64,000 nt of DNA, taken from Rhodococcus gordoniae. Its GTDB lineage: Bacteria; Actinomycetota; Actinomycetes; Mycobacteriales; Mycobacteriaceae. The first letter of the stretch is position 1. Each line of letters opens with the position of its first letter. Made by a program: the position numbers and the translations under genes. Under the pieces are notes generated by a model. It was not told the DNA's origin. It worked only from the letters and a program-made list of their open reading frames with translations, and did not search any database. Below, one piece after another: positions 55,631-64,000 of this stretch. Location of the stretch: NCBI RefSeq assembly GCF_001646655.1, contig NZ_LPZN01000041.1, forward strand, positions 1 through 64,000. The letters are read 5' to 3'.

Positions 55631-55726
55631 GGTGCCGGAGGCGCCTTACGTCGCGGTGCCGGAGGCGCCTTACGTCGCGGTGCCGGAGGCGCCTTACGTC
55701 GCGGTGCCGGAGGTGCCTTACGTTGC
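55631..55726. repeat. Four 24-bp tandem repeats at the NRPS 3' end
   Basis: Units start at 55631, 55655, 55679 and 55703, with six bases of a fifth at 55727. The first three are identical; the fourth differs at 55714 and 55724 and contains the NRPS stop codon (55718-55720). Because 24 is a multiple of three, every unit repeats that TAA in the NRPS frame. They fill 55631-55717 of the 140-bp gap to the carrier gene. The opposite-strand frame through them looks spurious. Confidence 0.9.
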
Positions 55727-58700
55727 GGTGCCCGTGAGCTTTCTCGCGGTGACGACGACCTGCACCGTCTCCTGCCAGATCCGCGCGATCTCGGCGAGCG
55801 TGTCCGCGTCGACCACGTCCGCCGCGGCGGCGAACTCGCATTCCAGAACCGCGCCGTCCGGGGTGTCCTCGGTGATCGCGTCCACCTGGAGGACATGGTC
55901 GAGCGGCATGTCCGGATCCACCGAGCCGCCGATCGCGGCGGCGCCCGGTGCGCCCGACCACGGACTGCCGGACCCCTCGCCGAGCGTGAGCCGGCCGAGG
56001 TAGTTGAAGACGACGGCCGGCGGCACGTACCGGGCGAAGCGGTCGCCGAAGTCCGGGTTCAGTCGCCGCAGCATCCCGAAGCCGATGCCGTTGTCGGGTC
56101 GCGCCCGCGACGCGCGGACCACCGCGCGCAGTGCCGCGACCGCCGCCTCGGTGTCCCGGGACGCGGAGGCCACGTCGACCTCCGTCAGATCCACCGTCAC
56201 CGGATACATCGACGTGAACCAGCCGACGGTGCGCGACAGGTCGGCGCCCGGGACCACCTGTTCCTCCCGGCCGTGTCCCTCGAGGTCGATGCGGACGAGG
56301 TCGCCGCCCCGGACCGACGCCACCGCGACGGCGAGGGCCGCGAGGAGGATGTCGTCGACGACGTCCGCGGCCAGCACCCGTTCGGTGACGTCGACGGGCA
56401 GCTGCACCCGAGTCGACCGGGTCGAGAGGACGGTGTCGCGTGCCGGGTCGAGCGGGCGCGAACCGAGTATCGGTTCGTCGGTGTCGACCGCCTGCTGCCA
56501 GGTCGACCACGACGCGGTGATCCGTTCCGATCGTGCGGCTTCGGCGAGTTCGGCCGCCCACACCCGGAAGGGTGTGCCGCTCGACGGCAGTGTCACCGTG
56601 TCCCCGCGCTCGGCCTGTTCGACGGCGTCGGCGAGGTCGGGGACGAGGATGCGCCACGACACGCCGTCCACCACGAGGTGGTTCACGACGATCAGGACGC
56701 GTCCGGCCTGGTGCGGCCCGAAATCGAACCACACGAGCTGCACCATGCGTCCGCCGGCGGGATCGAGTGCGGCGTACGCGTTCTCGCGATACTCGTCGAA
56801 CAGCTCGCCCCAGTCCCGTCCGGTGGCGTCCACTCGCCGCACCGAGCCGGTGAGGTCCGGGACGGCCTCGGGGACGGTCCACGACGGCCGTCCCTCGTCG
56901 TCGATGCGGAAGGTCGAACGCAGCATCGGGTGGGCGGCCACGAGCGCCTCGACCGCGGTCCGCAGAACGCCGAGCGTGAGTCCGACCGGCGCGACGAGCA
57001 GGCGTGCCTGTGAGAACCGGGACAGGCCCGTCCACTGCTCGAGGGTGTCCCACACGATCGGCGTGACGGTCACCTCCCCCGTCGCCTCGCCGACGGCAAC
57101 AGGGTGGGTGTCTCCCGTGTCGTCGTCCACGGCGGCCGCGAGCGCTTCCACGGTGCGCAGTTCGATCACCTGGCGGGTGGTGATCCACAGCCCGGCGGCC
57201 CGGACCTTCGACACGAGCTGGATCGAGACGATCGAATCGCCACCGAGCGAGAAGAAGTCGTCGTCGATCCCCACCCGGTCGAGCCCGAGCACATCCGCGA
57301 CGAGATCGGCGAGGACCCGCTCGGTGCCGGTGCGCGGCGCACGCGCCCCGACCAGCGACGAGAAGTCCGGTTCGGGCAGGGCCTTGCGGTCCACCTTGCC
57401 GTTGGCGGTGACGGGGAAGGTGTCGAGCACCAGCACCACGGCGGGCACCATGTAGTCGGGCAGGCGCTCGGCGACCGCGGCACGGACCACCGCCGGATCG
57501 ACGTCGCCGTCGGGGGTCACGTAGCCGACCAGGCGTGTCACGCCGCGACTGTCGGTGTGCGCGTTCACCACCGAGTCCCGCACGCCGCGCACCGCGGTCA
57601 GTGCGGCCTCCACCTCGCCGAGCTCGACCCGGAAACCCCGGATCTTGACCTGGTCGTCGCCCCGGCCGAGGAATTCGAGCACGGGCCGGCCGTCAGTGCC
57701 GCGCACCCGCCGGACGAGGTCGCCGGTGCGGTACATGCGGGAACCGTCGTCCTCGAAGGGGTTCGGCAGGAACCGGACCGTCGTCAGGTCGGGCCGGCCG
57801 AGATATCCGCGGGCGACACCGGCACCGGAGACGTACAGTTCGCCGACCACACCCATCGGGACGGGGCGGAGCATCGCGTCGAGGACATATGCGCCGGCGC
57901 CGTGCACGGCCCGGCCGAGGCACGGTGTGTCGGCGTCGGTGACCGCTCCGATGAGCGAGTCCACCGTGCACTCGGTGGGTCCGTAGAGGTTGAACGCCCG
58001 CCCGTCGGTCAGCTCCCGCAGACGCCGCCACGACGCCGGATTGACGGCCTCACCGCCGAATCCGACGGACGCCGGACGGTGTTCGCTCTCGTACAGTCCG
58101 GCCGCGAGCATGCGGTCGAGGAAGGACGGGGTGACCTCGAGGAAATCGAGTTCGTGCTCGAGCGTGTACGCGACCATCCGTTCGGGATCACGCATGGTGT
58201 CCTCGTCGAAGACGTGCACGGTGTGCCCGTCGAGCAACCACAGGGTCGGCTGCCAGGACGCGTCGAAACCGAACGACCACGCGTGTCCGACCCCCACCGA
58301 GTCTCGTCCGGCTGCCACCGCGGTGGGGATGTAGAGATCCGCGCGGTGGCTCTCGAACAGATTGAGCAGGTTCGCGTGGGTGACCGCGACACCCTTCGGC
58401 AGTCCCGTCGAACCGGAGGTGTAGATGACGTACACGCCGTTGTGGGGGCGCAGCGCACCGCGACGGTCGGTGTCCGTCAGCGGAGCGGTGGACAACTCGT
58501 CGAGCTGTCGCTGCAGGGCGGGATCGTCGAGCACCACGATCCGCGTGTCCCCCGCGACCGGTGCGATGCCGTCGAGAACCGAGGCGACCGTGACGATCAC
58601 CTGTGGTCGCGAGTCGGCCACCATGTGCGCCAGCCGATCCTGCGGATAGGACGGGTCCATCGGCACGTACACGCCGCCCGACGAGATCGCCGCCGCGATC

Positions 58701-61700
58701 GCGACGACCATGTGCTCGGATCTGGGTAGCGCGAGTCCCACGACCGTCTCGGGCCCGACCCCCGTCTCGACGAGGAGCCGGGCGAGTCGCGCAGATCGTC
58801 GTCCGAGTTCCGCGAAGGTCAGCGTCGTCCCGTCCGCGACCACTGCGGGCGCGTGCGGGGTACGCGCGATCTGCCGCGCCAGGAGGTCGGCGACGGTCGC
58901 TGCTCCGCTGGACGGCGCCGCGGGAGTCGTCGACCACTCGCTGCGCAGACCGGCCCGCTCGGCGCTGGTGAGCACGTCGAGTTGTGCCACGGTTCCGGGG
59001 TTCTCGGCAGTGAGCCGGTCGAGGATGCGCACGAGCCGCTCCCCCAGCGCGGCGGCGTCGTGCTCGGTGAACAGATCGGTCCGGTACTCGAGACCGAGGT
59101 GCAGTTCGTCCTCGAGCCCGGCGACCAGCACCAGGGGGAAGTTCGTGGCATCGGAACCTCCGACCGATCCGACCCGCACGCCGCCCTCCCGCTGCGCCGC
59201 GTCGAGGGCGTCGCGGTCGACGGGATAGTTCTCGAAGACGAGGAGAGTGTCGAACAGTTCGCCGATCCCGACGACGCGCTGGATGTCGGCGAGACCCACG
59301 TACTGATGGTCCATCACGCGGTTCTGCGTGCTGTGGGTCCGCGTGACGAGATCGGTGATCGGCTCCCCCGCCTCCGCGCGGACGCGCACCGGAACGGTGT
59401 TGATGAACAGGCCGATCATCGATTCCACACCCGCCACGTCGGGGACGCGCCCGGAGACGATCGCGCCGAAGACGACATCGGTTCTGCCGGTGAGCGATCC
59501 GACGAGAAGACCCCATGCGGTCCGGACGAGTCCGTTGACGGTGACCCCGTGCCTGCGGCTCGCCTCGACGAGGCGCTGCGACAGCCCGTCGGGCACCGCG
59601 ACCGTCAGTTCCGCCGGAAATTCCGGTCGCAGCGCCGTACCGGACGGCGCGACCAGCGTGGGTTCGTCCACTCCGTCGAGCAGTTCGCGCCACACCTCGA
59701 CACCGGCCGCGACGTCCTGTGCACCGAGCCAGGTGAGGTAGTCCGAGAACGGAGCCACCGGCGGGAGTCCGGCGGTGGATCCGCCGGCGGCGTAGAGCTG
59801 CAGGAGTTCCTGCACGAGCAACGGTGTGGACCAGCCGTCGGAGACGAGATGGTGCATCGTGAACAGCAGTCGCGCCCGTGAAGGTCCCGCGAGCACCAGC
59901 GTGAATCGCGCCAGGGGTGCGACCGCCAGGTCGAACCTGCGTGTGCGATCCGCAGCGAGAAGTTCCGCCACCCGCGTGTCGAGCTCGTCCGGATCGACGG
60001 TCCCGAGATCGACGACGGTCCACTGGGGTTCGGCGCTCCGGCGGACGACGCCGATCGGTTCTCCTGCCGTACCGGGTCGATATCCGGTGCGCAGCACGGC
60101 GTGCCGGTCGACGAGCGCGCGCACCGAACGGTGCATCGTCTCCGCGTCGACGCGGCCGTCGAGAGCCAGGTCGGTCTGCATCGTGTACACATCGACGCCC
60201 TCGGCGGCCTTCACGTCGTTGCCCGAGCCCGACGGTTCGTCGAGTCCGGCCAGGAAGTACATCCCGCGCTGCAGGGGGGTCAGCGGAACGACGTCCTCGA
60301 TACCGCCGGGGTTCTCACCGTGCAGTGTGAGGACCTCGTCGACGGACAGACCGGGCGCCGTGAGCATCGACGGCACCGGGGCGCCGACGGTTCCGCTCGC
60401 CACCGTGTCCGTGAGGAGGTGCAGCGCCGCGAGCCAGCGTTGCCCGATCCGGCGGGCCCGGTCGGCGTCGAGTGCGCCGGTGGCGTAGGTGAACACCGCC
60501 GAGAGAGCGGGTCCGTCCGGTCCGTCCTCCGTGATCGCGTTGACGTCGAGGACGTGGTCGAGGGGCATGGCCGGATCGACGGAACCGCCGAGCGCGGCCA
60601 CCTCGGGTGCGGCCGACCACGCCGAGTCGGTGGTCTCGCCGAGGGTCATCCGGCCGAGATAGTTGAACATCACCTCCGGGGCCCGGTAGCCGTCGAACCG
60701 CTCGCGGCCGTCCCCGAGGAAACGCAGGAGACCGAACCCGATCCCGTTGTCGGGTATCCGCTTCAGCGACTCGGCCGCATGGGCGACGGCCCGGAGCGGA
60801 TCGTGCCCCTCGAGGGTGTATGCACCGCCCAGTTCGACGGTCACGGGATACAACGAGGTGAACCATCCGACGGTGCGCGAGAGGTCCGCATCCGGCACGA
60901 TCTGTTCCTCACGGCCGTGGCCCTCGAGGTGCACGCGCAGGGCGGATCCGCCGCACACGTCGGTGACGGCGAGGGCGAGGGCAGCGAGCAGCACGTCGCC
61001 GGTGCCGATACCGAAGGCGGCCGGCACGGTGGTGAGGATGCGTTCGGTGACCTCGACCGGCACGTCGACCTCGACCGACGCCGAGGTCGACACGGTGTCG
61101 CGCCGGGGGTCCAGGGCACGGGTTCCCACGGCGGGGGTGTCGCCGGCGGCGACAGCGGATTCCCAGACCGGCCACGATCCGGCGACCCGGTCGGATGCGG
61201 CCGCCTCGACCAGCGATTCCACCCACTCCCGGAAGGACGTACCGGTGTCCTCCGGCGCGGGAGTCTTTCCACGGGCGGCCGCTTCGACGGCATCGGCGAG
61301 GTCGGGCACCAGGATCCGCCAGGACACCCCGTCGACGACGAGGTGATGCGCGACGACGACGATGCGCCCGGCCTGCTGCGGTCCCGGGTCGAGGAAGGTC
61401 ACGCGGAGCATCGCCCCGGTCTCGGGGTCGAGTGCGTCGACGGCCTCCGACGACACCTCAGCGATGAGATCGTTCCACGAAATCTGTTCCGTGGTCGAGA
61501 GATCCACTCGCCGGACGAGCGTCGCGGCTTCCGGGATGCTCTCGGGCACGGTCCATGTCGCACCGCGACGAGTACGCCCCGACGGTCCCGCGTCGCCGAC
61601 GGTGAACCGCGAGCGCAGCATCGGGTGGGCCGCGAGCAGTGCCCGTACGCCGGTGACCAGATCGTTCTCCCGCAGGCCGGCGGGGGCGACGAGCACCCGC

Positions 61701-64000
61701 GACTGGGTGAACCGGCGGAGCGAGTCGAACGAGCCGGACGCGAGGGATTCGTGGACGATCGGAGTGACGGGCACCGTGCCGGTCGCCGCCGTGCGAGGTC
61801 GCCGGGGTTCGTCGGCGGGTGTCTCACACGCCGCGGCGAGCCCGGCCGCGGTGCGCAGTTCGAAGACCTGACGGGCCGTCACGCGCACCCCTGCGCCGCG
61901 CAACCGCGACACCAGCTGGATGGAGACGATCGAATCGCCGCCGAGGGCGAAGAAGTCGTCGTGGACACCGACGCGGTCGAGGCCGAGAACGTCGGCGATG
62001 GTGGTGCACAGCGTCCGTTCGGTCTCGGTGCGCGGTTCCCCGGCACCGGCCAGTGCCGAGAAATCCGGTTCGGGCAGTGCCTTCCGGTCGACCTTGCCGT
62101 TGGCCGTGAGCGGGAGGACAGGAAGTGCGACGACGACGGCGGGCACCATGTAGTCGGGCAGCCGTTCGGCGAGCGCGGCCCGTACCGCGGCGGTGTCGGC
62201 TTCGCCGCCGACGATATAGCCGACGAGCCGGGTCGTTCCCCGGTCGTCGGTGTGCGCGACGACCACGGCGTTCCGTACGGACGGATGCGCGGTGAGTGCG
62301 GTTTCGATCTCGCCGAGTTCCACGCGGAAGCCGCGGATCTTGACCTGGTCGTCGTCGCGGCCGATGTAGTCGAGCGTGCCCGCCTCCGTCCAGCGCACGA
62401 CGTCACCGGTGCGGTACATGCGGGCCCCGGCGGGTCCGTAGGGGTCGGCGACGAAACGTCCCGCCGTGAGGTCGTGCCGACCGAGATAACCTCGGGCGAG
62501 GCCGTTTCCGGAGACGTACAGTTCACCGGCCACACCGGCGGGAACGGGTCGCAACCAGTGGTCCAGTACGCGCACGCTCGTGCCGGGGGTGGGACCCCCG
62601 ATCGTCACGGTGTCCCCGGCGATGCGCGCGGAGGTCGCGTCGACGGTGCATTCGGTGGGTCCGTAGCAGTTCGTCGCCGCCACACCGCTCGCGGCGAGTC
62701 GCTGCCACAGCGCGGTGCTCACCGCTTCACCGCCCACGGTGACGGTCGCGGGGATGTGCCCGCCGGGTTCGAGGAGTCCGGCGTCGAGCAGCCGGTTCAT
62801 GAGGACGGGCACGGTGTCGACGTAGTCGATGCCGCGGGTGCGCACGTAGTCGACGATGTGGTCGACGTCGGCGCGGTACTCGTCGGGAAGCACGTGCAGC
62901 ACATGGCCTTCGAAGAGCCAGGTGAGGGCGGCAACCGCCGAGTCGAAGGCGAACGGGTAGGTGAGCAGGACGTGCCACTGCCCGTCACGTGGTGTGCGGC
63001 CTGCGCACTGCATGGGGCCGACGCGTTGCGCGGCGTGCAGGTCGGCGAGGTTGGCGTGGGTGACGGCCACACCCTTCGGAAGCCCCGTCGATCCGGAGGT
63101 GTGGACGACGTAGGCCAGGTGGCCGGGGCGGAGCGGAGCGCGCCGGTCCGCATCCGTGAGCGGGGTGGCCGGCAATGCCGAGAGGGCGGACTCGACGTCC
63201 GGGTCGTCGAGGGTGAGCACGTCGGCGCCGTCGAGTACGTCCCCGAGACTCGCGCGCACGGCCCGAGTGGTGATCACCAGTCGCGGTGCGGCGTCCGTGA
63301 TCATGTGCCGCAAGCGGTCTGCGGGATAGGACGGATCGAGCGGCAGGTAGCCGCCTCCGGCGGTGAGGACGGCAGCGATCGCGTCGACCATGACGCCGGT
63401 CCGGGGCAGAGCGAGACCGACCCGGTCGTCGGGCCGCACCCCGCGGTCGACGAGCAACCTCGCCAGTCGCGCCGAAGCCGCGCCGAGTTCACCGAACGTC
63501 GATTCCTGCTCGCCGCACACCACCGCGGGGCGGTCGGTGTCGACGGTGAACCGCTGCGCGAGCAGGTCGGCGACGGTGCCGGTCGACGGTGCCGCGGGTG
63601 CGGTGGCCCAGGTGCCCAGTACGCGTTCCCGTTCCGCGGGTGGCAGGACGTCGAGGTCGGCGACGCGGCAGTCGGGCCGGGCGCACAGCGCCCCGAGGAT
63701 CGCGACGAGGCGGGCGCCCAGTGCAGTCGCCTCGTCCGCGTCGATCAGCGACGGGCGGTGATCGAGCTTGACGACGAGCCGGTCCGACATGCCGGCCGTG
63801 AGGACCAGCGGATAGTTGGTGGCGTCGCGTCCGTCGACGCCGGTGATCGTCACTCCTCCGGCGCGCTGCGCCCGTTCGAGGGCGTCGCGGTCGACGGGAT
63901 AGCTCTCGAACACGGTGAGGGTGTCGAACAGTTCACCGATCCCCACCGCGCGCTGCACGTCGGACAGGCCGAGATACTGGTGATCGACGGTGCGCGACTG
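55718..64000 (-). CDS. Multimodular NRPS (3' portion; 5' end beyond the window)
   Basis: The visible part is about 2760 residues and runs off the window edge. Numbering from codon 63958: end of a condensation domain (1-105); A1 (125-625; [10 protein letters not shown] near 290); PCP1 with Ser676; epimerase E1 (732-1165; HHLVVDG at 871); C domain of post-epimerase type (1222-1660; HHLVSDG at 1369); A2 (1690-2195); PCP2 with Ser2242; E2 (2297-2730; NHLVVDG at 2426). It ends in an epimerase with no thioesterase or reductase. Read by eye against GrsA, the A1 pocket is D-S-A-D-V-V-C-V-D-K and A2 is D-A-Q-E-V-F-L-V-D-K. The acidic residue at the 278-equivalent in both hints at basic substrates (Arg, Orn, Lys). 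Two D-residues are expected. The operon with an aryl carrier and EntS-like exporter points to a catechol siderophore. Confidence 0.92.
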   Translation of the reverse strand, partial: QSRTVDHQYLGLSDVQRAVGIGELFDTLTVFESYPVDRDALERAQRAGGVTITGVDGRDATNYPLVLTAGMSDRLVVKLDHRPSLIDADEATALGARLVAILGALCARPDCRVADLDVLPPAERERVLGTWATAPAAPSTGTVADLLAQRFTVDTDRPAVVCGEQESTFGELGAASARLARLLVDRGVRPDDRVGLALPRTGVMVDAIAAVLTAGGGYLPLDPSYPADRLRHMITDAAPRLVITTRAVRASLGDVLDGADVLTLDDPDVESALSALPATPLTDADRRAPLRPGHLAYVVHTSGSTGLPKGVAVTHANLADLHAAQRVGPMQCAGRTPRDGQWHVLLTYPFAFDSAVAALTWLFEGHVLHVLPDEYRADVDHIVDYVRTRGIDYVDTVPVLMNRLLDAGLLEPGGHIPATVTVGGEAVSTALWQRLAASGVAATNCYGPTECTVDATSARIAGDTVTIGGPTPGTSVRVLDHWLRPVPAGVAGELYVSGNGLARGYLGRHDLTAGRFVADPYGPAGARMYRTGDVVRWTEAGTLDYIGRDDDQVKIRGFRVELGEIETALTAHPSVRNAVVVAHTDDRGTTRLVGYIVGGEADTAAVRAALAERLPDYMVPAVVVALPVLPLTANGKVDRKALPEPDFSALAGAGEPRTETERTLCTTIADVLGLDRVGVHDDFFALGGDSIVSIQLVSRLRGAGVRVTARQVFELRTAAGLAAACETPADEPRRPRTAATGTVPVTPIVHESLASGSFDSLRRFTQSRVLVAPAGLRENDLVTGVRALLAAHPMLRSRFTVGDAGPSGRTRRGATWTVPESIPEAATLVRRVDLSTTEQISWNDLIAEVSSEAVDALDPETGAMLRVTFLDPGPQQAGRIVVVAHHLVVDGVSWRILVPDLADAVEAAARGKTPAPEDTGTSFREWVESLVEAAASDRVAGSWPVWESAVAAGDTPAVGTRALDPRRDTVSTSASVEVDVPVEVTERILTTVPAAFGIGTGDVLLAALALAVTDVCGGSALRVHLEGHGREEQIVPDADLSRTVGWFTSLYPVTVELGGAYTLEGHDPLRAVAHAAESLKRIPDNGIGFGLLRFLGDGRERFDGYRAPEVMFNYLGRMTLGETTDSAWSAAPEVAALGGSVDPAMPLDHVLDVNAITEDGPDGPALSAVFTYATGALDADRARRIGQRWLAALHLLTDTVASGTVGAPVPSMLTAPGLSVDEVLTLHGENPGGIEDVVPLTPLQRGMYFLAGLDEPSGSGNDVKAAEGVDVYTMQTDLALDGRVDAETMHRSVRALVDRHAVLRTGYRPGTAGEPIGVVRRSAEPQWTVVDLGTVDPDELDTRVAELLAADRTRRFDLAVAPLARFTLVLAGPSRARLLFTMHHLVSDGWSTPLLVQELLQLYAAGGSTAGLPPVAPFSDYLTWLGAQDVAAGVEVWRELLDGVDEPTLVAPSGTALRPEFPAELTVAVPDGLSQRLVEASRRHGVTVNGLVRTAWGLLVGSLTGRTDVVFGAIVSGRVPDVAGVESMIGLFINTVPVRVRAEAGEPITDLVTRTHSTQNRVMDHQYVGLADIQRVVGIGELFDTLLVFENYPVDRDALDAAQREGGVRVGSVGGSDATNFPLVLVAGLEDELHLGLEYRTDLFTEHDAAALGERLVRILDRLTAENPGTVAQLDVLTSAERAGLRSEWSTTPAAPSSGAATVADLLARQIARTPHAPAVVADGTTLTFAELGRRSARLARLLVETGVGPETVVGLALPRSEHMVVAIAAAISSGGVYVPMDPSYPQDRLAHMVADSRPQVIVTVASVLDGIAPVAGDTRIVVLDDPALQRQLDELSTAPLTDTDRRGALRPHNGVYVIYTSGSTGLPKGVAVTHANLLNLFESHRADLYIPTAVAAGRDSVGVGHAWSFGFDASWQPTLWLLDGHTVHVFDEDTMRDPERMVAYTLEHELDFLEVTPSFLDRMLAAGLYESEHRPASVGFGGEAVNPASWRRLRELTDGRAFNLYGPTECTVDSLIGAVTDADTPCLGRAVHGAGAYVLDAMLRPVPMGVVGELYVSGAGVARGYLGRPDLTTVRFLPNPFEDDGSRMYRTGDLVRRVRGTDGRPVLEFLGRGDDQVKIRGFRVELGEVEAALTAVRGVRDSVVNAHTDSRGVTRLVGYVTPDGDVDPAVVRAAVAERLPDYMVPAVVLVLDTFPVTANGKVDRKALPEPDFSSLVGARAPRTGTERVLADLVADVLGLDRVGIDDDFFSLGGDSIVSIQLVSKVRAAGLWITTRQVIELRTVEALAAAVDDDTGDTHPVAVGEATGEVTVTPIVWDTLEQWTGLSRFSQARLLVAPVGLTLGVLRTAVEALVAAHPMLRSTFRIDDEGRPSWTVPEAVPDLTGSVRRVDATGRDWGELFDEYRENAYAALDPAGGRMVQLVWFDFGPHQAGRVLIVVNHLVVDGVSWRILVPDLADAVEQAERGDTVTLPSSGTPFRVWAAELAEAARSERITASWSTWQQAVDTDEPILGSRPLDPARDTVLSTRSTRVQLPVDVTERVLAADVVDDILLAALAVAVASVRGGDLVRIDLEGHGREEQVVPGADLSRTVGWFTSMYPVTVDLTEVDVASASRDTEAAVAALRAVVRASRARPDNGIGFGMLRRLNPDFGDRFARYVPPAVVFNYLGRLTLGEGSGSPWSGAPGAAAIGGSVDPDMPLDHVLQVDAITEDTPDGAVLECEFAAAADVVDADTLAEIARIWQETVQVVVTARKLTGTAT

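Noticed and set aside
55137-56003. Plus-strand open frame with VAVPEAPY octapeptide repeats
   Set aside because: It runs opposite to the ACP, exporter and NRPS coding sequences, and the peptide repeat is only the 24-bp DNA repeat read on the other strand; no ribosome site or family resemblance.

Overview
The window is high-GC actinobacterial DNA. It is most likely from Rhodococcus or a close mycolate-forming relative. The evidence is a mycothiol enzyme (MshD), a GlnR-type nitrogen regulator, an LmeA-like protein, frequent GTG starts, many leaderless genes, and a gene order that I recall as largely matching the Mycobacterium tuberculosis block from about Rv0780 to Rv0822 (purC, ptrB, emrB, FAD dehydrogenase, purS/purQ, M18 peptidase, purL, purF, purM, DUF3073, aminodeoxychorismate-lyase-like gene, YgfZ, DUF1416, rhodanese, thioredoxin, LmeA, GlnR, MshD, phosphate genes, LCP protein). 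No rRNA, tRNA, IS element, prophage or CRISPR array was seen.

Layout. 0-9 kb: cell-wall LCP protein, phoU, and the convergent pstSCAB phosphate operon headed by glnR-mshD. Two matching PHO-box/-10 arrangements lie before phoU and pstS. 9-13 kb: a sulfur block of LmeA-like protein, thioredoxin, a 27-residue polycysteine leader peptide, DUF4395, sulfurtransferase and DUF1416, followed by a leaderless 32-residue membrane protein joined to a nitrobindin-like gene. 13-21 kb: a BCCT osmolyte transporter and a complete cydABDC set for cytochrome bd oxidase. 21-25.5 kb: a PLP lyase, YgfZ, MOSC, asparaginase and DUF3073. 25.7-37.5 kb: most of the purine pathway (purM, purF, purL, purQ, purS) mixed with lipid, membrane and peptidase genes. 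37.7-45 kb: accessory redox genes (metallo-beta-lactamase-fold hydrolase, KstD-like flavoprotein, old-yellow-enzyme-type flavoprotein, BluB, glutathione peroxidase). 45-49 kb: a DctA carboxylate transporter divergent from a CitA/CitB-type two-component system. 49-54 kb: oligopeptidase B, purC, an EmrB-type exporter and an orphan gene.

54-64 kb is the most distinctive region. It is a minus-strand operon containing the 3' part of a multimodular NRPS (two complete A-PCP-E units, C-A-PCP-E logic, no thioesterase), a free-standing carrier protein closely resembling the aryl carrier domain of EntB, and an EntS-like exporter. Together these read as the assembly and export end of a catechol-type siderophore pathway, comparable in kind to the mixed catecholate-hydroxamate siderophores known from rhodococci. 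The 5' end of the NRPS and any DHB genes lie beyond position 64000. A 24-bp tandem repeat that copies the 3' end of the NRPS gene, stop codon included, fills the gap before the carrier gene.

Regulation visible by eye: tandem 11-nt PHO boxes, a GlnR-like inverted repeat in the glnR promoter, a cysteine-attenuation leader, a palindrome of MecI/BlaI type before cydA, and at least ten genes with a TANNNT-like -10 box 6-8 nt before the start codon. All function calls rest on reading motifs and overall resemblance; no database search was run.
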